Part shown: positions 45,795-57,599 of the stretch, in pieces
How the letters are laid out: the number at the start of each line of letters is the position of its first letter
Position numbering within the stretch: the first letter of the stretch is position 1
Assembly (NCBI GenBank): GCA_030220185.1
Contig: JASPKZ010009651.1
Coordinates: forward strand, 1 to 64,000
Reading direction: 5' to 3'
DNA length: 64,000 nt
Source of the DNA: Diploptera punctata
Lineage: Eukaryota > Arthropoda > Insecta > Blattodea > Blaberidae
Translations under genes and position numbers: made by a program
The notes under the pieces: model-generated
Told to the model about the DNA's origin: nothing
Database searches by the model: none
What the model saw: the letters and a program-made list of their open reading frames with translations, nothing else

Positions 45795-46080
45795 TAGTTC
45801 CGAGGGACGCGGGTGATCGATTGATTTTTTCAGGAAGGAAAAATACAAAGGACAAGCCCTCCGGGAGGGACTTTAAGCCGTGGGTCCCGAGTCTGAAGAT
45901 GTTCAGGCTCGTAAAAGATCCTCAAGTCTAAATAAAATGCCTCTAAGCAACATATGCTGACGATTCCCATCTTAATACTACCTTTGGTTTCCTAGATGCC
46001 ACTATGAGGCGAAACGCTGATCCCTGGCAACTAAATGACATCTATCCGAAAACAAGTATAACTAAATTAGTATGGTTGAA
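45795..46080 (+). mobile_element. SINE B, lacking a clear tRNA head
   Basis: It starts in the region GATCGATTGATTTTTTCAGG (compare GATGGATTTTTAGGACGG of the complete copy), then GGGACTTTAAGCCGTGGGTC, CTCTAAGCAACATATGC, AGGCGAAACGCTGATCCCTG and TTAGTATGGTTGAATTC. The tRNA part was lost at the microsatellite boundary. Confidence 0.75.
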
Positions 46081-46224
46081 TTCCTTCCCTGTAGGGGGTG
46101 AATGTGTAAGTCTCGTTGAGACACACAAGGACTTATTAAAAAAAATATATTAATATTTGTTTGTGATGTTTTATGGAGTTAAGACAATAAGTTGTTCTCA
46201 TCCACTTCTCCGGGGTCAAATTAT

Positions 46225-46556
46225 ACAGACAGTATCACCATGGTATCTTTACCTTGTCGTGGTGGAGTGGCTTGCGTGCTCAAATGATCCCGAGAGCTAT
46301 ACCGGCGGTACCATTGCTGCCGATAGGGTTACCCATGCCGGACTGGTCGAAGGTGATAAGCCAGACGAAATAAGTACCTTGGTCGAAAGAGTGACGATCT
46401 TTCACCGTAAAAATACAACCGTCAAGAAACGCGAGCATGGGTTCCACTGGGGTAAAATTTTCCGGAGGTAGCTCAGGATAGGGATCTATGGAGATCTTTT
46501 GTCCGCACGTTGATGAACCTACGGATTCAATAGTGCCAGTGAGTTAGTTAGTTAGT
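46225..46556 (+). mobile_element. Internally deleted LINE A derivative, copy 2
   Basis: A 5' leader (ATGGTATCTTTACCTTGTCG, CGAGAGCTATACCGGCGGTA, GGTAAAATTTTCCGGAGGTA) is joined directly near 46469 to the LINE A 3' end (GCTCAGGATAGGGATCTATG, ACGGATTCAATAGTGCCAGT) and a GTTA tail (46541-46560). The same joint type is seen at 34690-34986. The ORF over the leader (46157-46471) has no domain I know. Confidence 0.78.
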
Positions 46557-46656
46557 TAGTTCGTTAATAACAATTATACATTTGCTACACTTAAATTAAC
46601 ATTTCATAAATAATATTACAAAATAACAGGTTATAAGGTAAGTACAAAAACATTAA

Positions 46657-46692
<36 letters not shown>

Positions 46693-46796
46693 CTATAATT
46701 TGGTTAAATAATTAGCGTTATAATGAAAGTACAACATATAAAATAAAAAATGTCTAGAATATGGCTTCAATACTAATAACATTTATATCAAATTCT

Positions 46797-47000
46797 GTTG
46801 AGGTGAATAGTCACAAGATAAAAGTTAAAAATTAAAATGTACCTGTTGGCAAATACCGTCGTCCTCAACTTTGTTAAAATGATGTATATAGAATATTATC
46901 TGGAGGTCTTTCCTTTCGACCTCCAGATAATATTTTATAACAAAGTTGAGAACGACGGCACCTGCCAACAGGTACATTTTAATTTTTAACTTTTATCTTA
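46797..47000. repeat. Hairpin element F3
   Basis: Arms 46821-46915 and 46920-47000 are inverted: AAAGTTAAAAATTAAAATGT, ACCTGTTGGCAAATACCGTC, GTCCTCAACTTTGTT. The core is a perfect CTGGAGGTC/GACCTCCAG hairpin at 46900-46926. GTTGAGGT sits outside at 46797-46804. Outer arms match F0 and F2; the core differs. Confidence 0.82.
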
Positions 47001-47006
47001 GAATAT

Positions 47007-47317
47007 GTCCACCGCTGTAGTCTCAAGGTAGCGTGCTGCCTTGTCACGCAGCGGGCCCGGGTTCGATCCCCGGTCGGGGCAGTTTTTCTGGGTGAGGTTG
47101 TTATCGGGGTTTTTCCTCACCTGTAAGACAAATGTCAGGAAAACTTTAAGGCCCAAACGGTCACCGAAATCATATGGTCATCATCATCATCCTTCACCGG
47201 TGTGGAAAGCAACGGGAAGCTACCACACCTACAATTTCCTAGTAAAGCTGCAAGCATGGTAATGCTGTGATTGCAGTGAAGGACCTGCCTTCGGGCAGAA
47301 TTACTATGGACGGATCT
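47007..47317 (+). mobile_element. SINE A, complete, with target duplication
   Basis: It is flanked by ATCTTAGAATATG (about 46995-47007) and the same 13 bases at about 47316-47328. The head has box A-like TAGTCTCAAGGTAGCGTGC and box B GGGTTCGATCCCCGG. The body has GGGGTTTTTCCTCACCTG and an ATC patch. The 3' end is GCAGTGAAGGACCTGCCTTC then GGGCAGAATTACTATGGACG. It inserted at the right edge of hairpin F3. Pol III transcription and LINE-driven copying are expected. Confidence 0.9.
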
Positions 47318-47329
47318 TAGAATATGGCT

Positions 47330-47875
47330 ATATATTATAAAAAAATGTTTGACAAGCGTAATTTTCAACTTTTTTTAGGCGTCCTTGATAAGAGGAAAGG
47401 GAATTCCAGGGACGAACAGTCGAAACAAGAAAGGACGAGGAATAGTGAGGTATCCGAAGTAGAGGTTTAGCTAGAGCAAAGCTGTCTCTCGATCATGTAT
47501 TCAAGTTATGGTAGGAAGGTAGTGAATGGAAGCGAAGACTAAGGTGAAAGGGTGAACAAAGTGTGGTATAATTAGCAGAGACAACGTATCTTTCTCCATT
47601 TTCTCAATCGGAACCCACAAAACATTTCAAATGGAGTTAAATGATCTGGTTTACGAGATAGTGAAATGAAATTTTATCGATGTTTTTGTTTAATCCAAGA
47701 GGATTATTTAATCCCATTTTATGTACGAAATAATATATTATTACTATTGCAACAATAACGTGCCTGTAAGTACAAGAATGAAGTGGAGCATTAAAACAGG
47801 TAAGACTATAGGTCTACTCTCTGTCTAAATCTACGTATACATCCCCACATATGACGAGCGTGTGCTCCCTTTCGG
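47330..47875. other. No recognised feature
   Basis: Purine-rich near 47390-47530. No ORF or repeat edge. Confidence 0.4.
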
Positions 47876-47927
47876 AAGTTACGTAATCATCATCACTCCA
47901 GGGATTAGGCAATTGCCCGTTCCGACT

Positions 47928-50900
47928 TCATATTGCATCAGCCCAACGTCTTCTAGGTCTTCCAACATCACGCCTTCCTCTTGCTTGATAATTTCTGGCT
48001 AACAATGGATATCTCTCCTTACTCATTCCATCCATGTGATCAATCCATTTCTGTCTGTAATTCGTGACTTTATCCAATAAAGGCTGTACTTTCAATTCTT
48101 CTCTTATATCCTCATTTCTTATTCTATCAAGTCTTGTACATCCTTTTACTTGTCTTAGGAACCGCATCTCTGCCGTCTGTATTCTATCCTTCTGTCTTTT
48201 CACTGGAGCCCAAGTTTCACATCCATACAATATTGTGGGAACCACCATAACATTATACATTTTTATCTTGGTTTCTTTTCTAATTTTATTTTTGAATGTT
48301 CTCTGTATTGTTCCACACACCGTCTGAAATTTATTTATTTTGGAGTCAATATCTCTTTCCACATTGTAGCCAACATCACACAGCCCAAATATTTGAAACT
48401 AGACACCTGTTCTATACTTTGATTTTCTAAAATAATTTTGGATCTCACTGGATCCCTTCCTCTAAAAGCCATGGTCTTCGTTTTCCTTACAGAAATATTT
48501 AGATCGTATAATTTACATATTTCATTTAATGCATGCATTGATTTCTGTAAGTCGTCTTCATTTTTCTGTATTATGATTACATCGTCAGCAAATAGAAGAT
48601 TATTTATGCACATTTTATTATCCATTCTTATTCCTGGATTTACTAAAACTTTCCATTTATTTAAAATATCGTCTATATATATATATATTAAACAAAGTGG
48701 GTGATAAACTACATCCTTGTCGTAATCCAGTATTTGTTTTGATTGCATCTGTTCTTTTGAATCCGGTATCTATAATTATATTTGTGTCTTCATATAATTT
48801 CTTTATTGTTTGTAGCAGAAATAACTGCACCAATTAATTGCATTATTATATATTATTACTGATTATTGAATATGTAGTTACACTTTCCAGAAAACGTTTC
48901 GTGAGAAACTTTTACCAATCTGTTACGCTTGAGCATACATAAAGGCATTTCTGTCTATTGTATCTCAAGTTCTTTGTAGATGGACACATGTAAGTAAATC
49001 GGTTTATGACCCCGGGACAATGGTTCCCTAATAATATGGCCTCACAGCTGGAGATCTAATATCCCTTGTCCGGCTCTGGAAGTCATCCTTCCAGACAGAT
49101 AAATGACGGTCAACTTTAAGTGTGTCAAAAAAAATCACTAGACAGCCTGTAGAGATGGCGACAGTAGCCAAAAACCATGTCCATCTGGTTTCAGTAAATT
49201 AATAAACTTCTCACCAGCGTGTAAAAATCACACCCTGTAAATACACGACCAATCATTATCCTGAGATTCTGGTTGAACTATAGTGGGAACCGTAATGCCC
49301 AATCAGAGTCCATAAGTAAAGAGTATTCTGCTAGTAAGGCGTTTTTTATGTATGTTCAGCCAATGAAAATATTGGTCTTGTAAAGTGTATTTGTAAGATG
49401 GAGTTGGATATATTCCGAATATCGGGAAAGTAGTCTACTCCGGGCGGCGTTCCCGGATGGAACAAAATGCGCAGGATTAATTGTTGAAGTCCGCTGCTGT
49501 GCGGACTCGTATATTTCGCCGGTCGCTAGCAAGCGACTCATTAGATACACGAAATGTGTTAGGCCAAGAACGGCAAGTTATAAAAGTTTATTTTAAAAGC
49601 AACAGTGTGCTGGTGTTATATCACCTTAGGTCGTGTGAAGACCAGTAATTATCAGTGTTCCAAAACGCGATAGAATCGCCTCGATAATAATAAAATAGGT
49701 CCAGTATCGACCGCTACTCGCATTCCTGCGATCATTCCGAAGTGAAATATACCGGAATATATCCAATCAAATCCAATGTTCTGGAATTGGAACTGTAACT
49801 GTCTTGTGCTACATATGATATAATAAACATCATCAAATTGACACCAGTGTTTGTCTCTGTGAGCCTCCTGATAGTACCCTGTTATCCTTCGTTTGAACCC
49901 CGCTTTATCCCACGGTGAAAATCCGCAACCCTGAGATATATAGAGTACCAGCCTTGTCCAGGCCTTACCGCCTTCTTCCTGTTATATGTTTCAACAAGGC
50001 ACAGCGGGTATCCTTTCATTCGTAATATTTCCCATAATTTTTGTCTGTTTACTCGATCGAAGGCCTTATCCAAATCTACAAATCCTATGTGAGTTTCTAA
50101 GTTATGTTCTCTTCTCTTTTCTATGAGTTGTTTCAGTGTAAAGACATTGTCTATACATGACCTTCCCTTTCTGAATCCACTTTGATTTTCACTTATTATT
50201 ACTTCTGTTATGTTTCTCAATCTATTATTTATTATTTTCGTATATATCTTGTAGCCAGTATTCATTAAGCTAATCCCTCTGTAATTCTCGCAATTTCTCC
50301 GGTCTCCTCTTTTGAATATATTCTTCACAATTGCTGTTTTCCAAGTGGTTGGAATCCCATAGGTCTGCCAACATATATTAATTATATGAAGTATTCGTAG
50401 TTTACACAATATTCCACTACATTTGATTAACTCCATATTTATATTATCTAATCCGGTTGCTTTCCTTTTCTTAGTGGTTTTCAAAGCCATTTCTAATTCA
50501 TTTATGTCTATTACATCAATATTTTCCACTTTTATTTCTTCCTCATTGTTCTCTTTTCCTTCAGTTTCCTCCTTTTTCCAAAGTTTTTCATAATGTTGGA
50601 TCCATTCTTGTTCTGGGATTATATTCAATCTGGCAGAATCTTTCTCAGTCTGATTTAGATGTTTCACTAATTTATAACCTATTTCTTGTCTTCCATACAT
50701 ATCATGTTCTACTGAGCTTATAAATTTATCCCATGAGTCCTGATGGGCTTTTCTTATAATGCTTTTAGCAATTCTCCTTTTCATTTTATATTCTTCATAA
50801 GATTCTTCTGTTTTCAGTCGTAAGTATGTATGATATGCTTTTTGTTTTTCACACACTGCATTTTGTATATTCGCATTCCAAGTTCTCAAGCCCTTCCTAT

Positions 50901-52042
50901 TTCTTATTCTATTTTTCTTTCCTAATATCTCATTTGCTGTTTTATGTATTACATTTGATATATTTTCCCATTCAATATTTATATCTTCTGACGTCGCTAT
51001 CTCTGATATATATTTATTCATTCTGCTTTCATAATGTTGTCTAATACTTTGATCTTGTAATAAATATACTTTATATACTTCTTCTTGGTTTCTTTTGTTC
51101 TTTATGTTATTTTTCCGCCATTTAGCTATTATGTTTATTTTGCTTATCACGATATAGTGATCAGAGTATATATCGCTGCCTCTATGTACTCTCACATCTT
51201 TTTCCAAGGTTCCTAGCTTGTTGTTTACGATTAAATAGTCAATTATTGATCTTGAGTTATATCCACTTCTTGTATATTTATGTATGTCCTTTTTTCGGAA
51301 ATGGTATTCATTATTTTTAATTGATTATAGGCTGAAAACTGTCTCAAATCCTGTCCATTATCATTTATTGTTATTTCTCCATTATTTCCTATTACATTAG
51401 GTATAGGGACATTGCCTACCCTGGCATTTAAGTCTCCACTTATTATTAAATGATGATCTTTTGTATATTTATCAACTAATGTTTGTAATGTTTTATAACA
51501 TTTTTTTGTTTCTTCTTTCTTACCTTCCTCTGGGGCATACACAGCAATTATCATCATATATCCTCTTTCAATTTTAAATCTGGCTATCAGGATTCTTTCA
51601 TTTATAAACTCATAGCTATTCAATTTGTTCTTCCATTTTTCATCTATTACAATTGCTACTCCACACTGCGCTCATGTTGTCTGTTTTACTCCGCTATACA
51701 ACATAGTATAGTGTTTTAAGTCCTTTGTTCCTTTTAGTTTCTTTTTGTTTCTGTTATTGTTGCTATATTTATTTATTTTTTCTTTAATTATCTTTCTAAT
51801 TCTTCTTCTTTTGTATTTATTCCCCTTACGTTCCAATTTCCTAATTTCAAAATGTCCTTTATTCCAAATCGTATCCTTTTATCTTGCTTGGGTCGGTTCC
51901 TTTTATGACAATCCGGCTGATTTCCATGAAGCTTCTCAGTAAGATAAATGTCTCCTGGAAGCGTTACGAGCGCTTCGCAGGACAAGGATGGTGGAAGAGC
52001 TGCATCCTCTGAGCCTCCAAACATGCTCCTCTGGGTATCCAC
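47928..52042 (-). pseudogene. LINE B3 endonuclease/RT polyprotein, interrupted by solo LTR
   Basis: From the 5' side: N-terminal MDTQRSMFGGSEDAALPPSL and GIKDILKLGNWNVRGINTKE (51788-52042); endonuclease 51243-51623 with YAPEEGKKEE, ISGDLNARVG and NDNGQDLRQF; then one 441-codon frame (49882-51207) with SDHYIVIS (Asp-His), the linker, NYRGISLMNTGYKIYTKIIN, GFRKGRSCIDNVFTLKQLIE and HIGFVDLDKAFDRVNRQKLW. The solo LTR cuts after LWEILRMKGYPLCLVET. The remainder (47928-48748) has LLFADDVIIIQKNEDDLQKS (catalytic FADD), LYGCETWAPVKRQKDRIQTA and the terminal HMDGMSKERYPLLARN… GRRDVGRPRRRW. A few single-base shifts remain. Confidence 0.88.
48811..49986. mobile_element. Probable solo LTR, 1176 bp
   Basis: It begins TGTAGCAGAAATAAC and ends CTGTTATA, flanked by TGTT (48807-48810 and 49987-49990). 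LINE B1 has the uninterrupted site (TTATTGTTTCTACAAGGC near 19386). The TGT start is canonical and the end ATA could be a mutated ACA. TATAAAAG at 49577, a polyadenylation-like AATAAAC at 49819 and the absence of any ORF fit an LTR. Orientation would be +. A non-autonomous DNA element is the alternative. Confidence 0.7.
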
Positions 52043-52354
52043 CCCCCAAGAGAGGGCTGCTTCTTCCGCTCTTCAAGCCCTACAAGTTTAGCTGTGCTAT
52101 TCCTTGTCGCCCTGTTGACCGTTGAAGACTTGACTTGACGAAGATGTGGCCGCCCAATATGGATACAGACGCCATTCCTTCGTTGTGAGCTATACTTAGT
52201 TTCCCTCGCCTCTTACCCACCACCAAGATTAACCTAAGTCAATCTTGCCCAGTAGAGTCGTCTGGTTCATCTGGTACTAAGCCCCCCCCACCACGTCAAG
52301 GTGATAGCTCCTGGGAGGGAAAGTTACGTAACTAAACTTATTTACTTACAGATA

Positions 52355-52627
52355 AGTGGTTAGCTCATCGCCACAATGAGTCACCTAACATACACAACTA
52401 AGGTATTATTTAAACGAAAAAGACCGATTACATTTTGCTCTGAAGCTCGAATTTACACTTCTATTTTACGAACCAGAAAATCTTTAGATTTGGAGCCTAA
52501 GGGTTAATATCTCCTCCGGATAACATGTCCCTTGGGATTTTCCGTCCTAAAAATCCATTCAACCAATTAAGTTTAAACCCGCGCCCCTCAGGACCAGAAG
52601 CAAGGAAATTAACCCCTACACCACTAA
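52355..52627 (-). mobile_element. SINE B, diverged
   Basis: Minus strand: TGTAGGGGTTAATTTCCTTG head, decayed box B (GGTTTAAAC), GAATGGATTTTTAGGACGG, and TCAGAGCAAAATGTAATCGG near 52430. More diverged than the 35.6-kb copy. Confidence 0.72.
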
Positions 52628-52639
52628 TACCATTACTTA

Positions 52640-52925
52640 TGCCTTAGGAAGCCCTTTGGGGTAGTAGGAGTTTAAGGCTCCCACTTTTTCTAGACAACCG
52701 GCATTTGGTGTCAGCCGGATAGTTAGCCCTGTATGATGGTCGCCTTTATCCCCAGAACAAGCGTCTGGTTCTCATTTCCGTTAGAGGCTGAGTCGAGCCC
52801 AGGGTCCTAGTGCCGCCAGAATATTTCGGTCAGTTTAAAATTCCTGACCCTGCCGAGACTCAAACCCTAGACCATCCACCTTATAGCGTATTGCCTTAAC
52901 CAGTACGCCATGGTGTGCACCCCCT
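52640..52925 (-). mobile_element. SINE D, tRNA-derived
   Basis: Minus strand: GGGTGCACACCATGGCGTAC then TGGTTAAGGCAATACGC (box A), GGTTTGAGTCTCGGCAGG (box B), a body with CCGAAATATTCTGGCGGCAC and GGGCTCGACTCAGCCTCTAA, and an end TACCCCAAAGGGCTTCC. No second copy in the window, so family status rests on the structure. It lies directly beside SINE B. Confidence 0.7.
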
Positions 52926-52929
52926 AGTT

Positions 52930-55040
52930 TATATTATTTAGATTATAAGTCCACGACGATACTTTAAGTGGTAGCATGCCAGATTTTTGACTAGGGAATC
53001 CGGGATCGATACTCTGCGAATTTTGAAATGTAATTGTAAAGTATTTAATCTCGAGGCAAAAAGAGTGCTGGTGTATAATTATGAATCTGTATATTTTACA
53101 CAACGTTCCTCGATTAAATACAAAACTCTTCTGCAGTATGAAAAAGCATGTGAAACTGTTGATCCGACGGATGGGGATGTTATATATTCGGCGGAACCCT
53201 TCGTACTCTTCAACAGGACTAGGTTATATACCAACTGAAACTGGATATTTACTTCATATAAGAGTATTTATAAGCTTTCAATAAATATTCTATATATGAC
53301 TTTAGAATGCATAAATAATCTGGAATAAAATTTGCATTAAGAAAAAACTGTTATAATGATTTTGGTACATTTCGTGGATTTCTAAAATATAAATATTTAT
53401 CTAAGTTAGTTGAAACTATTTTATAGAATATTCAATTATAATATTTGATTTGATTGGGTTCTTAAACTTTAAATATTACACTAGTTTTTAATACATGATC
53501 CAATGAGATGACGTTTTAGTCACATGACTTGTCGAGGGAAGGAGGTCTTCTTGCAATATGGAAGATGATGCTTCCGAAGTAATCAAGGCGTTAGGACGGA
53601 CGCCAGACGATATAAATTTACATTAGAGAAATATTTCACAGATTCCCTACAAAGAGGTAGAGTCAGTTTTGATATATTAGGATTCCTAAAGATAGGTAAA
53701 TATTAAAATAGTTTTAATTTATAAACTATTTAATATATTGATTATTTGAAAAACAATCATACACAAAGAGCGTAACAATAACAAGATTAGCATCTTATAT
53801 AACATGAATATTTTAAGAGAAATAAATAGTATAAACATTCTAAACGAGAACACGCCCAGAGACCTGAACCCATTATATAAATTACACTCCGACATCAGTA
53901 CAAATTAGCATGCCGAAGATGAACTTATTTTTTAAAGTCCTTCATCATTTAATAACAAAGTTTTTAAAATAAAAATCAATTCTAACTGAAGAATAGGATA
54001 AAAATTACTATATTATTATTTAAAGCATTTTAATACCTAACCTCAATTGTGATAACAATGAATATTAAAAATGTTGATATAAAAACTGTTAATTATTTAA
54101 CTGGCGCTCTATTAAATTTCCCTACTTCCTTCCTGAAGAGAGTCAACAGTGCTCTAACTATCTTCATCTCATCTCAACCAACCAACTAATACAGCTTTAT
54201 ATGGACACCTCAACGTGGAGCTTAAAAACAAAACTTCATTTCGGCGCAATCAACGTGGAGCTAAAAATGTTCTGCTTCACAGTACTGGATTTCAATTGTT
54301 CCCTCAGCCAGGCACATTTAACTCTACACAAACACTTAAAGATACACTCATCCTACATCAACCTCTGTACAAAATACAAATCACCAAAGTAGTCTGCGAA
54401 TTTAATTTGACCAAATTAATGCCATCTATTCGCATTGTGCGGAATCCAAAGGTCGAAAAGTGCATTGGAACACACATAATGTTTGACTTTGAACTTAATT
54501 CAAGTTGCATTAATCTTATTTTTATGTCTGAAATGAAATCATACTTTTTATAGGAAATTCCTCGATAGCAAATGGCTGACTTTACAATTGGCAGATGATA
54601 ATATCTACGGCGTTGAAAGCATTTCGTTAAAGAAGATTTTTTTTATTAAGTGACAAATCAACATTTCAGCCTTTTTTTAGTTGAGTTGGCAGCGCTAGAA
54701 AGAAAGTTCTCGAGGGTGACAAATTACCTTTCATTTTAACAGTTCGACACTCGCTGACACAGAGAGAGGAAAAAGAATGATAAAGATGTCGTGTAATAAC
54801 AAGAATAATTCACTTATATTGAAAATGAACTAAACGTTCAACTTTAAACAGTATGTGATTTGTTATCATTAGACATAGATTTTTTTACAAAAGCTTTCAC
54901 GTCCTGTCGCATATAAAACAAGAAAAATAATTGTAAATATATTATGCTTTGTAAAAAAATTGTTTCATTCGATCGACATGTTAAAAAAATCCGTGAACTC
55001 TGTTAATACGTTAGTCAATCCCTTATGGCTATTTTAGTAT
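52930..55040. other. No recognised gene
   Basis: AT-rich. Two overlapping + frames near 54201-54553 (63 and 112 codons, …KDTLILHQPLYKIQITKVVC…) and one at 52987-53238 show no family resemblance; the two 54-kb frames begin at a repeated CAACGTGGAGCTNAAAA (54211 and 54249). Possibly an unrecognised repeat. Confidence 0.42.
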
Positions 55041-55046
55041 TATACT

Positions 55047-56035
55047 AGCTAATACCCAGTGTGCTACACCTAAATAAATTATGTTTTTGCATTTAGTTGA
55101 ATAAGTAAAAGGAAAAATAAATACAAATTTATATCGTTATTATTTTTAGTTACCCCGTGCAGATTACCCGGGGTTGCCCGGGAATCAACCATCCCGATGT
55201 ACTTGGCATAAACGAACTAAAAGACAAATTTCGTTATTTTGAGCTATCTATAAAAGAATACCTTCCGTGCGCTGCTAAGTTTGCCCGGGAATCTACTTAT
55301 CCCGATCTTCTTAGCATTAATGAAAGACAAACATTTTTATTGTGAGTTATCCTTAAAAGATAAACATATGCTGTCGCGGACTTTTCTGTACAGCTTTTTG
55401 AGATATTGAATGTTGTATACAATAATTTTGTGTATTTGTTATGGTTTACACAGCGTAAGCCATTAAGCTCACAAAAAGCTAAATTTTTTCACGTTTTTTT
55501 TTTTTCACTACAGTAAGCGATTTTTAAGGGTGAAGGGCTTGAGCATTAAAACTCTCTTCTAACCTATAACCTTCCCGGAAAATCCTAAACATTTTGCAGA
55601 AAGCCCCATGACATCGGATGACATGGTGATGGCAGCACATGCTTGCCCGATAATCTACTTATCCCGATCTCCTTGGCATCAATGAAAGACAAAAAATGAC
55701 TATTGTGTGTCATCTGTAAAAGATAAAACATATGCTGTCGCGGACTTTTTTGTAAAGTTTTTTTTTTCGAGATATTCAATTCTGTGTACATTAATTTTGT
55801 GTATTTGTTACGGTTTAGGCAGCGAAAGCCATTTAAGGGTAAAAAAGGAACTTTTTCACGTTTTTCACTATAAACGGTGATTTTTAAGGGTGTAGGGAGT
55901 TTGGAGTATCTCAACTCTCTTATAGCCTATGTTCATCCCGGGAATCCCTTGAACATTTTTCAGAAACCCCATCACAATCGGATCAACAGTATGGCCGCGC
56001 ATAAAGTACGAACAAACAAACAAACATTCATTAGA
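55047..56035 (+). repeat. Repeat family R, copy 3
   Basis: Starts ACTAGCTAATACCCAGTGTG, ends CGAACAAACAAACAAACATT. The CCCGGGAATCTACTTATCCC-type box occurs near 55168, 55284 and 55650; the GATAAACATATGCTGTCGCG box near 55359 and 55722. A segment of about 370 bp (from the CCCGGGAATC box on) appears twice in a row inside this copy. Confidence 0.82.
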
Positions 56036-56509
56036 TATGAGATTATTTAAAACCTATGGCCATTGACGTTGTAAATCTGTGTGGCAAATTTTGTCCAGAT
56101 GTATCTTTTTTCATGATTGTGGTTATTTTGCGTTTCATATAATCAATACTTTTAAAATTAATTTTTACATAAATATGGCACGGGACTCACAGCTCTTTTA
56201 TTTTGGGAAGAAATACATGCTCAAATTGTTGAGCTGAGGAAAATGCATTGATTGTAACCGACTCTGAGCCCGCGAACTTCGTTAAGAAGAGACCAGAATT
56301 GTATAGCTCTGTTAAGTTTTCGTTACCGACGGCAGAAGTATGAACCATTGAAGTCGGAAAGGGAACGTAGAGGGGGTGCTTGTACTGAGCAGGTCAGTAG
56401 GAATGAATCGCTGCAGTCCGAACGTAGTCTTGTGACATTGTGAGAGTGCTTTAGCTAATCTTTAGACGTCACTGTACTGAATAGTCTGATGTCTATCTCC
56501 AACCATGTC
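56036..56509. other. No recognised feature
   Basis: More GC-balanced near 56260-56480. No ORF of note. Confidence 0.4.
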
Positions 56510-56517
56510 CTCTGGTC

Positions 56518-57045
56518 CAGGGGTTCTCAACCTTTTTCAACTCGCGAACCCCTTCCACAATGATCTGATTTGGGTGAATCACTGATTTTAAATATACTTA
56601 CAGTAGACATGCATAACACTTACTTCCAAGCAAAGGTTTAATAACCTTAAATTAACTTAACCCTTAACGGTTAAAACCTAAAGTTACGGCTTAAAAGTTA
56701 CACAACGTGTTGGCCTAGTTGTAGCGAAATCAAATGCATTCGTAACATTGTTACATAACTGTGAATTAGGCATTCGCGGTAAATATTAATTTACTGTGGA
56801 AATAATATGATACATTTCCGATGTTACACATATACAAATGGGGCATTATAAGGTTTTTAATTTTAAAAATAATAATAATAATAATAATAGTAATATAATA
56901 ATAATTATTATTATTATTAATTATTATTATATTACAATACTGCAGAAATGAAGGAAATAATAATAGACTTAACGTCGAAACTCGCCATTACGGAAAAGTT
57001 TGGCGAACCCCTGGGGGTTGGCGAACCACAGGTTGGGAAACGAAG
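56518..57045. mobile_element. hAT-type non-autonomous DNA transposon, 528 bp
   Basis: Left end CAGGGGTTCTCAACCTTTTT and right end (inverse) CTTCGTTTCCCAACCTGTGG share the CAGGGGTTCYCAACC pattern of hAT elements, with a second inverted block GCGAACCCC/GGCGAACCCC. Flanks CTCTGGTC (56510-56517) and CTCTAGTC (57046-57053) are an 8-bp duplication with one mismatch, the hAT hallmark. The inside is non-coding with an AAT array. Confidence 0.85.
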
Positions 57046-57169
57046 CTCTAGTCAAAACACGATAACTAGCGCTGCGACTCCGATCGGTAATCGAAACGTA
57101 AAAGAGGTACAATAATTAGTCCACCGAGAACTACTATTGTTGTTATTTTATAATTGTTGCTTTTATTAG

Positions 57170-57350
57170 TGTGTCCACCGCCGTGGTCTCGAGGTAGCGT
57201 GCATCCGTGTCACGCAGCGAGCCCGAGTTAAAGTCTTGGTCCGGACAAGATTCCTGTGTGAAGTTTTTTTTTCGGGGTTTTTCCTCATCTGTAAGACTAA
57301 TATCACGAAACTTTAGAACCCAAACGGTTCCTGAACATCATACGACAATC
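57170..57350 (+). mobile_element. SINE A, 5' part, diverged
   Basis: GTCCACCGCCGTGGTCTCGA, GGTAGCGTGCATCC, CACGCAGCGAGCCCGAGTTA (decayed box B), TCGGGGTTTTTCCTCATCTG, ACCCAAACGGTTCCTGAA. Similarity ends near the ATC patch. A different 3' piece with its own ATC array (57418-57432) follows. Confidence 0.75.
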
Positions 57351-57599
57351 GTAATTATCATCATTCATATTCACCTTAGATTAAGTTTAGGATTAATGAC
57401 ACTCCTGGCGCTGCATCATCATCATCATCACTCAACATATATCGGGGCAACGTAATTCCGCCCTCAAGGCGCTCGAATTTTCAGAAGTGGGTTACAAACA
57501 CACCAATGCCAGGAGAGTACACCAGAAAGGTCAAAATGCGATAACCTGTGGCATTGAATAAAAAACTTTTATTTTTGAGGGCTGAATATAAATTTACAG

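Larger units (their letters stand above)
47887..52320 (-). mobile_element. LINE B3, complete RTE-like retrotransposon, split by a solo LTR
   Basis: Flanked by AAGTTACGTAA (47876-47886 and 52321-52331). Without the LTR (1176 bp plus 4-bp duplication) it is about 3.25 kb, the same as B1. The 5' end carries the CCACCACGTCAAGGTGATAG leader; the 3' end a short ATC tail. It is the best-preserved LINE here. Confidence 0.93.

Noticed and set aside
46157..46471. Short host gene
   Set aside because: The same sequence, decayed, recurs at 34.7 and 36.8 kb as a LINE A leader.
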